Part shown: in pieces, positions 35,089 through 44,222 of the stretch | How the letters are laid out: each line of letters starts with the position of its first letter | Numbering within the stretch: the first letter of the stretch is position 1 | Assembly: GCF_900199455.1 (NCBI RefSeq) | Contig: NZ_FZQR01000005.1 | Coordinates: 62,001 to 126,000 of the forward strand | Source of the DNA: Mesorhizobium carmichaelinearum | GTDB lineage: Bacteria; Pseudomonadota; Alphaproteobacteria; Rhizobiales; Rhizobiaceae | Direction of reading: 5' to 3' | Length of the DNA: 64,000 bases | The notes under the pieces: generated by a model | Database searches by the model: none | What the model saw: only the letters and a program-made list of their open reading frames with translations | Told to the model about the DNA's origin: nothing | Made by a program: the position numbers and the translations under genes

Positions 35089-36675
35089 TTACCCGCCGAG
35101 AATAAAATCGGCACAGCGGTCGGCGATCATGATCACCGGGGCGTTGGTGTTGCCGCTGATCAGGCGCGGCATGATCGAGGCGTCGCAGATGCGCAGGCGC
35201 GGGACGCCGCGCACGCGCAGTTGCGGATCAACCACGGCGTCGTCATCGCTGCCCATGCGGCAGGTGCCGCAGGGGTGATAGACGGTCTTGGCGTGTTCGA
35301 GGATGTGGTCTGTAATCGCCTGGTCGGAGAGGTCGGCGGCCTCGCCGGGCGACAGTTCCTCGGCGACCACCGCCCGCAGCGCCGGCTGGCGCAGGATGGT
35401 GCGGGCGATCTTCATGCCGGCGAGCAGCAGAGCGAGATCGTCAGGGTCGGACAGGAAGCCGGTGGTGAAGCGGATCGGGTCGGCCGCATCGCGCGAGCGC
35501 AGGTTGACCGTGCCGCGCGATTTTGGCCGCAGCACACACGGGTTGAGCTCCATGCCGTGGCGCTCGATCGAGCCGTGCTCGGCGCTTTCGATCATCACCG
35601 GCAGGACGTGGAACTGGATGTCGGGGCGGCCGTCGCCGTCGGTGTCGAAGAAACCGCCGCTCTCGACCACGTTGGAGGTGAGCAGGCCGGTGCGGAACAT
35701 CAGATATTGCAGGCCGTGGCGCAGCGCCCGCAAGCCGCGATCTTCGCCCAGCAGCGAGATCGGCTGCCGCGTCAGCGCATAGACGGGAGCGGCGACATGG
35801 TCCTGCAGGTCGCGGCCGACCGAAGGCATGTCGCGGATGACGGGAATGCCGAGCCCGGCGAGGTGCTCGGCCGGGCCAAGCCCCGACAGCATCATCAGTT
35901 TTGGGGTCGCCAGCGCGCCTGCCGTGAGGATCACTTCGGCCTTTGCCGTCGCCGCATGGTTTTGGCCGTCCGAGCTGATGTAGGCGAGGCCGCTGGCGGC
36001 ACCATTTTCCAGCGTCACGCCTGTGACCAGCGCATCGGTGATCACGGTGAGGTTGGCGTTGCCGGCCAGCGGCCGCAGGAACACCTTTGCCGCCGACTGT
36101 CTTTCCCCATTCGCCGTGGTCGTCTGGTAGAAGCCGACGCCCTCCTGCGCGGCGCCGTTGAAGTCGTCATTGTAACGGTAGCCGGCCTGTTGTGCTGCCT
36201 GGACATAGGCCAGCGAGAGCGGGTGGCGGTGGCGGGGATCGGAGACCGGCAGCGGTCCCTCGGTGCCGTGGCGCTCGCCGGCCAAGCGCTCATTGCGCTC
36301 CAGCCGCCGGAACACCGGCAGCACGTCTTCCCAGCCCCAGCCGGGGCAGCCGAGGTCGCGCCAGCCATCGTAATCCTGCGGCTGGCCCCTGATGTAGAGC
36401 ATGGCGTTGATGGAGGAGCCGCCGCCCAGCGTGCGGCCTTGCGGCACCGGCAGCCGGCGGCCGCCGACGCTGGGCTCAGGCTCGGATTCGTAGATCCAGC
36501 TGCGCGCCGTGCCGATCACTTTGGCGAAGGTGGCGGGCATGTCGATCAGGCGCGTGTTATCGGCCGGGCCGGCCTCGACCACCAGCACGCGCTTGCCGGC
36601 AGAGACCAGCCGGTTGGCCAGGGTGCAGCCGGCGGAACCGGCGCCGGCGATGATATAGTCGTACTCGGCGCTCAT
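35089..36675 (-). CDS. GMC-family FAD-dependent oxidoreductase (choline dehydrogenase-like)
   Basis: From the ATG at 36675 the protein is 528 residues. FAD motif DYIIAGAGSAGCTLANRL at the start, GMC signature 1 GRTLGGGSSINAMLYIRGQ near residue 85, signature 2 near residue 260, and catalytic His (VYHPCGTCRMG) and Asn (ISGNTNAPVIMIA) near the end are all present. These enzymes oxidise alcohols to aldehydes. It starts 4 bases after the aldehyde dehydrogenase stop, so the two form an alcohol-to-acid pair like BetA/BetB. Choline is one candidate substrate, not proven. Confidence 0.9.
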   Translation of the reverse strand: MSAEYDYIIAGAGSAGCTLANRLVSAGKRVLVVEAGPADNTRLIDMPATFAKVIGTARSWIYESEPEPSVGGRRLPVPQGRTLGGGSSINAMLYIRGQPQDYDGWRDLGCPGWGWEDVLPVFRRLERNERLAGERHGTEGPLPVSDPRHRHPLSLAYVQAAQQAGYRYNDDFNGAAQEGVGFYQTTTANGERQSAAKVFLRPLAGNANLTVITDALVTGVTLENGAASGLAYISSDGQNHAATAKAEVILTAGALATPKLMMLSGLGPAEHLAGLGIPVIRDMPSVGRDLQDHVAAPVYALTRQPISLLGEDRGLRALRHGLQYLMFRTGLLTSNVVESGGFFDTDGDGRPDIQFHVLPVMIESAEHGSIERHGMELNPCVLRPKSRGTVNLRSRDAADPIRFTTGFLSDPDDLALLLAGMKIARTILRQPALRAVVAEELSPGEAADLSDQAITDHILEHAKTVYHPCGTCRMGSDDDAVVDPQLRVRGVPRLRICDASIMPRLISGNTNAPVIMIADRCADFILGG

Positions 36676-36679
36676 CGTG

Positions 36680-38182
36680 TCAGGCATAGCGCATGATGAC
36701 GGTCTTGGTCTCGAGATAACCGTCGATGGCGGCGTGGCCATGCTCGCGGCCGATGCCGGACTGCTTGAAGCCGCCGAACGGTGCCGCGGGGTCGAGCGTG
36801 TTGTGCGAATTGACCCACACCGTGCCGGCCTTGAGGCCGTGGATGGCGGTCATCGCCTTGCCCATGTCGCGGGTCCAGATCGAGGCCGAGAGACCATAGC
36901 GCGTGTCGTTGGCGATGCGGATCGCCTCGTCGAGATCGGCGACAGGCATTGCCGCCACCACCGGGCCGAACACCTCCTCGCGTACGATTTCCATGTCGGG
37001 GCGAACATTGTGCAGGATGGTGGGCGCCACATAGTGGCCCCTGGCCGGCACCGGCCGTGCGCCGCTGACCCGTTCAACGCCTGCCGCCAGGCCACGCTCG
37101 ACAAAGCCCTCGACGCTTTTTCGATGCTTGGCCGAGACCAGCGGGTTGATCTCAGCTCCCGCGTCGCGGCCGGCGCCCAGCGTCATGTTGTCGGCGATCT
37201 CGGCCAGCCGCGAAAGCGTGCGGTCGTAGATCGACTTCTCGATGAGCAGCCGCGAGGCCGAGGTGCAGACCTGGCCCTGGTTGAAGAACATGCCGAGCCC
37301 GGCGATCAGCGGCTCGACGCCGTCCTCCATGTCGGCGAGCAGGATCATCGGCGATTTCGAGCCGAGCTCCAGCGTGAAGCGGGCAACACGGTCGACCGCC
37401 GCATGGCCGACGCGCTTGCCGACTTCCGTCGAGCCGGTGAAGGTCAATTTGTCGATGCCGGGATGGCGGATCAGCGCCTCGCCGGTGATGGACCCGCTGC
37501 CGGTGACGATGTTGACGACGCCGGGCGGGAAACCGACCGCTTCGATCAGTTCAGCAAGCCTCAGCAGACCGAGCGGCGTTTCCTGCGGCGGCTTCAGCAC
37601 CACCGTGCAGCCGCAGGCCAGCGCCGGCGCGATCTTCCACATGCCGATCAGCAGCGGAAAATTCCACGGCACGATGGCGCCGACGACGCCGACCGGCTCC
37701 ATCACCGTCATCGCCTGGTGCCTGGCGCCTGGCGGCACGGGAATGGAGACCTGGAAGGTCGAACCCTCGATCTTGGTCGCCCAGCCGGCATAGTAGCGCA
37801 GCCAGTCGACGGTGCCGCCGGCGCTCAACATGCGGGCTACGCCGAGCGACTTGCCGTTCTCGATGCTTTCGATTTCGGCGAGCAGATCGGCGTCGGCCTC
37901 GACGGCGTCGGCGAGTTTCAGCATCAAATTCTGACGGTCGACCGGCCGCATCGTTGCCCATGGACCATCGAGTGCTGCACGCGCGGCGCGCACCGCCTGA
38001 TCGACAAGTTCGGGGCCGCTTTCGGGAACATGGGCGACGATCTCGCCGGAAGCGGAATCGTCGACGGCAAGGCCTTCACCGGCGAGACCATCGACGAAAC
38101 GGCCATTGATGAAGGGCCGGTGCGAACGCGCCAGGAAGGCGGCTGCTGCGGCGCTGATCGGCGGCACAATTCTCTCGTTCAC
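36680..38182 (-). CDS. Aldehyde dehydrogenase paired with the GMC oxidoreductase
   Basis: The GTG at 38182 follows AGGAGG by 5 bases and gives 500 residues; the frame open to 38248 has no such site. Catalytic Glu is in FTLELGSKSP and Cys in FNQGQVCTSASR. Cofactor motif FTGSTEVGKRVG is intact. It resembles the betaine aldehyde dehydrogenase group. It is the upstream member of an operon with the GMC enzyme. Confidence 0.92.
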   Translation of the reverse strand: MNERIVPPISAAAAAFLARSHRPFINGRFVDGLAGEGLAVDDSASGEIVAHVPESGPELVDQAVRAARAALDGPWATMRPVDRQNLMLKLADAVEADADLLAEIESIENGKSLGVARMLSAGGTVDWLRYYAGWATKIEGSTFQVSIPVPPGARHQAMTVMEPVGVVGAIVPWNFPLLIGMWKIAPALACGCTVVLKPPQETPLGLLRLAELIEAVGFPPGVVNIVTGSGSITGEALIRHPGIDKLTFTGSTEVGKRVGHAAVDRVARFTLELGSKSPMILLADMEDGVEPLIAGLGMFFNQGQVCTSASRLLIEKSIYDRTLSRLAEIADNMTLGAGRDAGAEINPLVSAKHRKSVEGFVERGLAAGVERVSGARPVPARGHYVAPTILHNVRPDMEIVREEVFGPVVAAMPVADLDEAIRIANDTRYGLSASIWTRDMGKAMTAIHGLKAGTVWVNSHNTLDPAAPFGGFKQSGIGREHGHAAIDGYLETKTVIMRYA

Positions 38183-38263
38183 GCCATCCTCCTCGATTGC
38201 TGATGAACAGTTGTGCCGAGGGTTATGGAGCGCATCCGCCGGCTTCAAGCCGAAGACGGCGCG

Positions 38264-38306
38264 AGTGCGCGCTCAGTCAAAACAAAGTTCCCGCTCGGAC
38301 AAGACG
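38264..38306. repeat. 43-bp direct repeat, copy 1
   Basis: This copy begins AGTGCGCGCTCAGTC and ends GGACAAGACG. It is identical over 43 bp to 39981-40023. It lies 65 bases upstream of the membrane-protein gene, in its promoter region. Confidence 0.8.
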
Positions 38307-38370
38307 CCTTGCGATCGGTTGGCCTAGACCAAGGTCGCATCAAGCCGCGCGTTTTGCGCGAGCCTGCCAG

Positions 38371-39291
38371 ATGTCAAAGAGGTATCGGCCATTGAGCGCA
38401 TTGCTGGGCAATCCGATGGTCACAACGGCGGCGCTGCCGTTTGTGCTCGGCGTGGTGATGGCGCTGTTGGCGCGGTTTGCCCTGCCGCCGTCCTCGCCCG
38501 TGCTTTCGCTGGTGGTGGCCGCGCTGCTGCTGTTCTTTTACTGGGACACGCTCGGCCCGCCCGTGGTGCCGCCGGTCGCCGCCAGCCAGAAGCTGATCTA
38601 TCTTGCCTTTGCCGGGATTGTCGCGGGGCTGTTGCCTGAACGCCTGCTCAGCGCTGCCGTGGCAGGCAAGCTTGTCGCCGCCATGTTTGCGGCCGCGCTG
38701 CTGTGGCTCGGCTGGCGCCGTCTTGCCGGCGGTGCGCTCGACTTGCAGATGATCGCAGCCCTCATTGCCGGCCTGGTGGCGATTGTAGGCGTCGCGATGC
38801 TGCTGTCGTTGCGCGCCTCGCCATCGCCTGCGGCTGAAGAGCCGTTCCTGGCGCCTGCAGCCATGCTGGCCCTATGCCTGGCCGGCGCCATCATCTCGGT
38901 GCTCGGCGCCTCGATCGTCACCGGGCAATTGCTGGGATCGCTGGCCGCGCTCGCCGGCGGCTGGTGCCTCGTCCAGTACATCGCGGTGCTGCGCGGCGGC
39001 ACGGCCGCCGGCTGGAGCAAGGGCGCCGAGCTGATCCTCATCTTTGCCGCCGCCACGGTGTTGATCCAGGTGGCGCTGCTGGCGCCGAAGGCCAACCCGG
39101 TGGCGCTCATGCTTTCGCCCTTGCCGCTTGCCGTGGCCGCCTTGGTGCCCGGTCCGCTGCGGGGCCTTGTTTCCGGTGCCCGGCCGTTGCGGCCGCTGGT
39201 TGCCGGTCTGCTGATCGCCCTACCGGCGATATTGGCGATCCTGACGGCGCTGCTGTTTGCGCCGCACGGAGCCGCGCTTGGCTTTTCCTGA
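38371..39291 (+). CDS. Multi-spanning inner-membrane protein of unknown function
   Basis: The ATG at 38371 gives 306 residues, and the frame further upstream runs through the repeat and is not membrane-like. The sequence has about nine or ten hydrophobic segments rich in Ala and Leu, beginning TTAALPFVLGVVMALLARFAL. There are almost no charged loops and no recognised motif. The YceI gene follows 34 bases later and may be co-transcribed. A cytochrome or transporter role cannot be supported. Confidence 0.7.
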   Translation: MSKRYRPLSALLGNPMVTTAALPFVLGVVMALLARFALPPSSPVLSLVVAALLLFFYWDTLGPPVVPPVAASQKLIYLAFAGIVAGLLPERLLSAAVAGKLVAAMFAAALLWLGWRRLAGGALDLQMIAALIAGLVAIVGVAMLLSLRASPSPAAEEPFLAPAAMLALCLAGAIISVLGASIVTGQLLGSLAALAGGWCLVQYIAVLRGGTAAGWSKGAELILIFAAATVLIQVALLAPKANPVALMLSPLPLAVAALVPGPLRGLVSGARPLRPLVAGLLIALPAILAILTALLFAPHGAALGFS

Positions 39292-39325
39292 GCAGAGAAT
39301 GACAACCAACAATAGGGAGACTGAC

Positions 39326-39913
39326 GTGACGATGAGAAAACTGACGGCCGCGCTTGCCTTTGCCTCGATGTGCGCCTTCGCATCGGCGGCTCACGCCGAG
39401 AACTACGAGATCGACGGCCAGCACGCCTGGGTCACCTTCACCATCAAGCATGGCATCTATGGCACCGCGCATGGCCAGTTCGATGCGGTGAAGGGCGCCA
39501 TCGTGATGGACAAGGCCGACCCGTCGAAGAGCAGCGTCAAGGCCGAGCTCGATGTCGGCTCGGTGCACACCGCCTATGACCAGCGCGACAGCGATCTCAA
39601 AGGCCCCGACTTCTTCAACGCCGCCGAATTCCCGGCGATCTCCTTCGAAAGCACCAAGGTCGAGAAGGTCGACGACAAGACCGGCAAGGTCACCGGCAAC
39701 CTCACCATCAGCGGCGTGTCCAAGGAGATCACGCTCGACGTGACGCTGGTCAACGAAGCGCCGGCGCCGTGGGATGCGACGCTGACCAAGGCGGCGTTCA
39801 CCGCCACCGGCAAAGTCAGCACCGCCGACTTCCCGATGGCCAAGGCCGCCACCGGCTTCGGCCTCGGCCCGGATGTCGACATCGTCATCGACCTTGAAGC
39901 GGTGAAGAAATAG
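39326..39913 (+). CDS. YceI-family periplasmic lipid-binding protein
   Basis: An exported protein with signal peptide MRKLTAALAFASMCAFASAAHA and the YceI lipocalin-like pattern (ENYEIDGQHAWVTFTIKH, then DPSKSSVKAELDVGSV, and KSDLKGPDFF-type loops). YceI proteins bind isoprenoid-like lipids. The start is a GTG at 39326, 5 bases after AGGGAGA, or the ATG two codons later at 39332. Length is 195 residues with the GTG. It follows the membrane-protein gene. Confidence 0.88.
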   Translation: MTMRKLTAALAFASMCAFASAAHAENYEIDGQHAWVTFTIKHGIYGTAHGQFDAVKGAIVMDKADPSKSSVKAELDVGSVHTAYDQRDSDLKGPDFFNAAEFPAISFESTKVEKVDDKTGKVTGNLTISGVSKEITLDVTLVNEAPAPWDATLTKAAFTATGKVSTADFPMAKAATGFGLGPDVDIVIDLEAVKK

Positions 39914-39980
39914 GCCGCCGGCAGTTGGCGGGGCGCCGCGCGGCCGAAAGGTCGCGCGGCATTTCACCAGACAGGCGCGA

Positions 39981-40023
39981 AGTGCGCGCTCAGTCAAAAC
40001 AAAGTTCCCGCTCGGACAAGACG
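39981..40023. repeat. 43-bp direct repeat, copy 2
   Basis: Exact match to 38264-38306. It is 76 bases upstream of the SDR gene at 40099. The flanking sequence also shares GGCGCG just before the repeat, with one base of offset. Confidence 0.8.
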
Positions 40024-40098
40024 AGAAATCGGGGATGCCGCACTATCCCCAGCGAAGATCGGCGCTTAGCCGGCGCGCTCAGCAATCGGGATGGAACC

Positions 40099-40887
40099 AT
40101 GCGATTTCTTGGAAAGACGGCCTTCATCACCGGCGGCGGTACCGGCATCGGTGCGGCTGTCGCCAAGCGCATGGCGGCCGACGGTGCCAAGGTGGTGCTG
40201 ATGGGCCGGCGGCGCGAGCCGCTGGAAGCCGTGACCAGGGATATTGGCGGGCTGGTGGTGCAGGGCGATGCCGCCGATCCCCAAGCGGTGCGCGCCGCGC
40301 TCGCCGAAGTGCATGACAAGATCGGACCGGTCGACATCCTCGTCGCCAATGCCGGCGGTCATGGCGTCGGCCCGACCATTTCGATGAGCGATGAGACCTG
40401 GAGCATGGCGACGCGCAGCAATCTCGACACCGCCTTCGTCTGCGCCCGCGAATGCCTGCCTGACCTGATTGCGCGCAAGGGCAACATCGTCGTCGTCGCC
40501 TCGATCGCCGGCCTGTTCGCCGGGCCGGATGCGGCAGGCTACGTCACCATGAAACATGCCTGCATCGGCTTCGGCAAATCGCTGGCGCGCGACTATGGCC
40601 GCAAGGGTGTGCGCACCAACATCATCTGCCCGGGCTGGGTGTCGACCGACATGGCCGACGAGCAGATGGAGGTAATCGTCGAAAAGCACGGGCTCGGCTC
40701 GATCGACGAGGCCTATCGCCTCGTCACCAAGGACGTACCGCTTGGCAGGCCGGCGACGCCGGAAGAGGTGTCTAACGTCATCTGCTTCGTCGCCTCCGGC
40801 GAGGCGGCGATGATGAACGGGTCGATCCTGACCGTCGATGGCGGCGCCACCGTCGTCGACCTGCCGACGTTGGCTTTCGCGGATTGA
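40099..40887 (+). CDS. Short-chain dehydrogenase/reductase
   Basis: A 262-residue SDR from the ATG at 40099. It has the cofactor motif FITGGGTGIGAAVAKRM, the NAG sequence in VANAGGHG, and the C-terminal SILTVDGGATV. In the active-site region GYVTMKHACIG the expected YxxxK appears as Y-V-T-M-K, so Tyr and Lys are present. It heads a run of genes with a MoaF-like protein 32 bases downstream. Frames upstream of 40099 run through the 43-bp repeat and are not SDR. Confidence 0.88.
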   Translation: MRFLGKTAFITGGGTGIGAAVAKRMAADGAKVVLMGRRREPLEAVTRDIGGLVVQGDAADPQAVRAALAEVHDKIGPVDILVANAGGHGVGPTISMSDETWSMATRSNLDTAFVCARECLPDLIARKGNIVVVASIAGLFAGPDAAGYVTMKHACIGFGKSLARDYGRKGVRTNIICPGWVSTDMADEQMEVIVEKHGLGSIDEAYRLVTKDVPLGRPATPEEVSNVICFVASGEAAMMNGSILTVDGGATVVDLPTLAFAD

Positions 40888-40919
40888 TTGGGGCTTTGTC
40901 GATTGATGTGGAGAGTGCG

Positions 40920-41714
40920 ATGAACGACCAGAACAGACCTGCGGACTGGAAGCACTTCGACGATTTCGCGGCCGGCATCGCCACCAACCGGTTGGCGACG
41001 ACGGATGCGCTGCGCGGCCAGACCTTCAAGGTCACGCTCGACACCGGCCGCACCATCGACCTCGCCTTCACATCGCTCGACACGGTGGCGTGGAGCGAAG
41101 GCAGCGAGGCGGGCGCCGACTGGTACGAGGCGCTCGAAGTCGCCTCCAACGTGTACTTCATCAATATGATTTTCTCGGCCCGGCCTGATGAGGACGAGGC
41201 CTTCATCATCAACACCAGCACGCGCCGCGTGCTGTCGGTGCGCGAAAGGGTGCGTGAAGCCGGCGAGGCACCCGGCGAGCCGCGCGTGGCGCAGACCTGG
41301 TCGGCCGGCGTGCTCGGCGATCCCTCGGTGCTGCCTACCGGCACCGCGCCGGCGCCGACGCGGGACCTGATCGGGCTCACCGCGCACTACACATACAGCC
41401 CCAACCACGTCTACGAGCACATCTATCTCTCTTCCGAGCGCTATGCCTGGCAGAACCTCGTCGGCATCCAGCGCGGCCATGGCGACGTCGATCTGGCGAC
41501 GACCTGGAAGTTCGCCGAGAACCAGTATGTGTTCGGCTTCCGCGAGTTCATCATCCCGGTCGCCTCGCTGTTCTTCTACAATTGGGACGTCATGCACTCG
41601 ACGGGGAAATTCCTCGGCGTGACCAGCCAGGGCAAGATCGAGAACAAGCCGGCCGGCGCCCACATCGAGAAGAAATCCAGAACCGCCTACGACGAAGGCA
41701 AGGCGCCGGTCTGA
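40920..41714 (+). CDS. MoaF-family protein
   Basis: A 264-residue protein resembling the two-domain MoaF family, with the N-terminal part including RTIDLAFTSLDTVAW and a C-terminal part TAHYTYSPNHVYEHIYLSS and VGIQRGHGDVDLATTWKF. The two halves look like a duplicated lipocalin-like barrel. The name comes from an early link to molybdenum cofactor, but many members sit in catabolic operons, as here between an SDR and an NTF2-like protein. A ligand-binding or small enzymatic role in that pathway is more likely than cofactor synthesis. Confidence 0.8.
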   Translation: MNDQNRPADWKHFDDFAAGIATNRLATTDALRGQTFKVTLDTGRTIDLAFTSLDTVAWSEGSEAGADWYEALEVASNVYFINMIFSARPDEDEAFIINTSTRRVLSVRERVREAGEAPGEPRVAQTWSAGVLGDPSVLPTGTAPAPTRDLIGLTAHYTYSPNHVYEHIYLSSERYAWQNLVGIQRGHGDVDLATTWKFAENQYVFGFREFIIPVASLFFYNWDVMHSTGKFLGVTSQGKIENKPAGAHIEKKSRTAYDEGKAPV

Positions 41715-41731
41715 CCGCGCGGGGGAACGCC

Positions 41732-42121
41732 ATGAATAAAAACTACGAAGCGATCAAGGCGCACTATGCCGGCTCCGACGCCAAGGATTTGGCGGCGATG
41801 ATGGCGCCGGTCACCAGCCGCACCGCCTGGACCGAGATGGCGGGCTTTCCCTATGCCGGCACCTATGTCGGCCCTAACGCCATCATCGATGGCGTCTTCA
41901 AGCGCATCGGCGAGGAGTGGGACGGCTACGCCTTGAAGCTCGAAAAACTGGTCGATGGCGGCACCACCATCGTCGGCATCGGCACTTATTCGGGTGTCTA
42001 CAAAAAGACCGGCAAGCCGATGTCGGCGCGCGTCGTCCATGTCTGGGAAATGGAGGATGGCAAGGCACTGAGTTTCGAGCAGTTCACCGACACCAGCCTG
42101 GTCGCGGCAGCGACGGTCTGA
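41732..42121 (+). CDS. SnoaL/NTF2-like small protein
   Basis: A 129-residue protein from the ATG at 41732, 17 bases after the MoaF gene. The pattern MNKNYEAIKAHYAGSDAKD, then TEMAGFPYAGTYVGPNAI and a final beta region (RVVHVWEMEDGKALSFEQFTD) is typical of NTF2-like ketosteroid-isomerase-fold proteins. These can be isomerases, dehydratases or simple binding proteins. It probably acts on the compound taken up by the ABC transporter encoded next. Confidence 0.82.
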   Translation: MNKNYEAIKAHYAGSDAKDLAAMMAPVTSRTAWTEMAGFPYAGTYVGPNAIIDGVFKRIGEEWDGYALKLEKLVDGGTTIVGIGTYSGVYKKTGKPMSARVVHVWEMEDGKALSFEQFTDTSLVAAATV

Positions 42122-42177
42122 GGGCATGCGGCCGGGCACGACCGTGTCCGCCCGATCGAAAAACCTGGGAGGATGAA

Positions 42178-43386
42178 ATGGGAAACAGTCTGAAGGCAAT
42201 GCTGGCGGGCCTGGCCCTGTCGGCCGCGTTCGCGGCCGGCGACACCAGCCTGGCGAATGCCGGCGACACCGAGATCGTCATCGGCGCGCCGATCTCCTTG
42301 ACCGGGCCGCTGGCCGGCGACGGCAAGGAACAGAAATGGGCCTATGAGCAGGCGGTGGCCGACATCAACAAGGCCGGCGGCATCATGGTCAAGTCGGCCG
42401 GCAAAAAGCTGCCGGTGCGCCTCGTCGTCGCCGACGATGAAAGCTCGGAAGGCAAGGTGGCGTCGGCGCTGGAAAACCTGATCAAGGTGCAGAAGGTCGA
42501 TGCGCTTTTGTCGACCCATTCCGGGCCGATGAACATTGCCGGCGCCATCGTCGCGGAAAAATACAAGAAATTCTACATGATCACGACGGCCTTTCCGTTC
42601 GAATGGCAGCCGTTGAAGCTGAAATATTCGGCGCTGTTCTTCTTCCATCCGGGGCCGGGCGCGGAAGTGCCGTTCGAGATCTGGGACAAGCTGCCGGCCA
42701 ATGAGAAGCCGAAGAACCCGGCGCTGGTCTCCGAGGATTCGCCAGACGGCAAGGGCTTTGGCGGCGCCTTCGAGGCGGCGGCCAAGAAGTATGGCTACAC
42801 CTTTGCCGTCGACGATCCCTGGGCGATCGGCGCCACCGACTATTCGGCGCTGATCACGAAGCTCAAGGCGGCAGACGTCGACGCCATGCTGGTGTTCGGC
42901 TCGCCGGCCGACACGGTGACGCTGCTGCGCCAGATGAAGGAGCTCGGCTTCTCCGTGCCTTACCTGCATGGCTGGAAGGGTACCTGGACGGGTGAGTTCC
43001 ACGAAGCGCTCGGCGCGGATTCCGACTACATCCTGACCGACGGCTTCTGGTCGTCGAGCTATCCCTATAAGGGCGCCAAGGAACTCGGCGACCGCTACGA
43101 GGCCGAGTTCAAAAAGGACTCGGTGACCGTCGGCGCCTTCTACGCCAACGCGCAGGTGCTGGCGCAGGCGATCGAGAAAGCCGGCTCCACCGATGCCGGC
43201 GCGATCCACGACGCGATCTTCGGCCAGGAGTTCAAGGACACGGTGGTCGGCGATCTCAAATTCGACCAGACCGGCTTTGCCCTCATCCCCAGCGTCGCCA
43301 CGCAATGGTGGCAAGGCAAGCACCAGCTGATCTTCCCGGACGGCAACTGGACTTACAAGCCGGCTCCTGCCTGGGACAAGCGCTGA
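42178..43386 (+). CDS. Branched-chain amino acid-type ABC transporter substrate-binding protein
   Basis: A 402-residue periplasmic protein of the LivK family starting at ATG 42178 after TGGGAGGATGAA. A signal peptide covers about residues 1-28 (MLAGLALSAAFAAG). The mature part has EIVIGAPISLTGPLAGDGK and the type I periplasmic-binding fold. The ligand is not predictable; many members of this group bind aromatic or other small organic acids. It leads the complete ABC system. Confidence 0.92.
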   Translation: MGNSLKAMLAGLALSAAFAAGDTSLANAGDTEIVIGAPISLTGPLAGDGKEQKWAYEQAVADINKAGGIMVKSAGKKLPVRLVVADDESSEGKVASALENLIKVQKVDALLSTHSGPMNIAGAIVAEKYKKFYMITTAFPFEWQPLKLKYSALFFFHPGPGAEVPFEIWDKLPANEKPKNPALVSEDSPDGKGFGGAFEAAAKKYGYTFAVDDPWAIGATDYSALITKLKAADVDAMLVFGSPADTVTLLRQMKELGFSVPYLHGWKGTWTGEFHEALGADSDYILTDGFWSSSYPYKGAKELGDRYEAEFKKDSVTVGAFYANAQVLAQAIEKAGSTDAGAIHDAIFGQEFKDTVVGDLKFDQTGFALIPSVATQWWQGKHQLIFPDGNWTYKPAPAWDKR

Positions 43387-43484
43387 GCGGCTGAAAACAG
43401 CGGACAGGGGAGGCGGGTGCCTGATTGCGAAGCCAGGCATCCGTCTGCCGACCCACAGAACCTGACTGGAGAAACGGAAACACG

Positions 43485-44222
43485 ATGCAGCCTGACGAAA
43501 CCCTGCTTCGCCTCGAGGCGGTCCAGAAGCGGTTCGGCGGGCTTGTCGTGCTCAACAACATCGACATTGCCGTCGGCGCCAATGAGCTGATCGGGCTGAT
43601 TGGTCCCAATGGCGCCGGCAAGTCGACGCTGTTCAACCTGATCACGGCGCTCTACACGCCGACGCAAGGGCGCATCCGCTTCCGTGGCCAGGACATCACC
43701 GGCACGGCGCCGCACCGCATCTGCCGGCTCGGCATTGCGCGCACCTTCCAACTGGTGCGCACGTTCCTCACCATGACGGCGTTCGAGAACATCATGGTCG
43801 GCGCGGTCTATGGATCAGGCGGGCGCGTCAAGCATGCGACGGCGGCAGCGCAAGAAGCGCTGGAGCTTGTCGGGCTGACCGCAAAACGCGATGTCCGTAC
43901 CGCGCATATGACGCTGTCCGACCGGCGCTTGCTGGAGATCGCGCGGGCAGTCGCCTCCAGCCCGGCGCTGCTCCTGCTCGACGAGCCGATGGCGGGGCTG
44001 AACCCGACCGAGATCCAGCGCATGGTCGATGTCATCCGCCGGGTGCGCAGCGAGCGGGGCGTGTCGATCCTGTGGGTCGAGCACAAGGTCGACGCCATCA
44101 TGAAAGTGTGCAGCCGGGTGATCGTGCTCGACCATGGCGAGAAGATCGCCGACGGCACGCCCCGCGACATCGTCGCCAACCGCAAAGTGATCGAGGCCTA
44201 TCTTGGCGAACCGGCTGCTTGA
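43485..44222 (+). CDS. livG: Branched-chain amino acid-type ABC transporter ATPase (LivG-like)
   Basis: A 245-residue ATPase from the ATG at 43485. Walker A is GPNGAGKSTLFNLI, Walker B LLLLDEPMAGLNPTE, and the LivG-type RTFQLVRTFLTMTAFENIMVG segment is present. The signature is MTLSDRRLLEIARA, a variant of LSGGQ as is common for this subgroup. It overlaps the next ATPase gene by 20 bases. Confidence 0.92.
   Translation: MQPDETLLRLEAVQKRFGGLVVLNNIDIAVGANELIGLIGPNGAGKSTLFNLITALYTPTQGRIRFRGQDITGTAPHRICRLGIARTFQLVRTFLTMTAFENIMVGAVYGSGGRVKHATAAAQEALELVGLTAKRDVRTAHMTLSDRRLLEIARAVASSPALLLLDEPMAGLNPTEIQRMVDVIRRVRSERGVSILWVEHKVDAIMKVCSRVIVLDHGEKIADGTPRDIVANRKVIEAYLGEPAA

Noticed and set aside
36677..38203. 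Plus-strand open frame of 508 codons
   Set aside because: Antisense to the aldehyde dehydrogenase with intact catalytic Cys and Glu.
40920..41714. Molybdenum-cofactor biosynthesis role for the MoaF-like protein
   Set aside because: The neighbours are catabolic and transport genes, and the family name rests on weak evidence.
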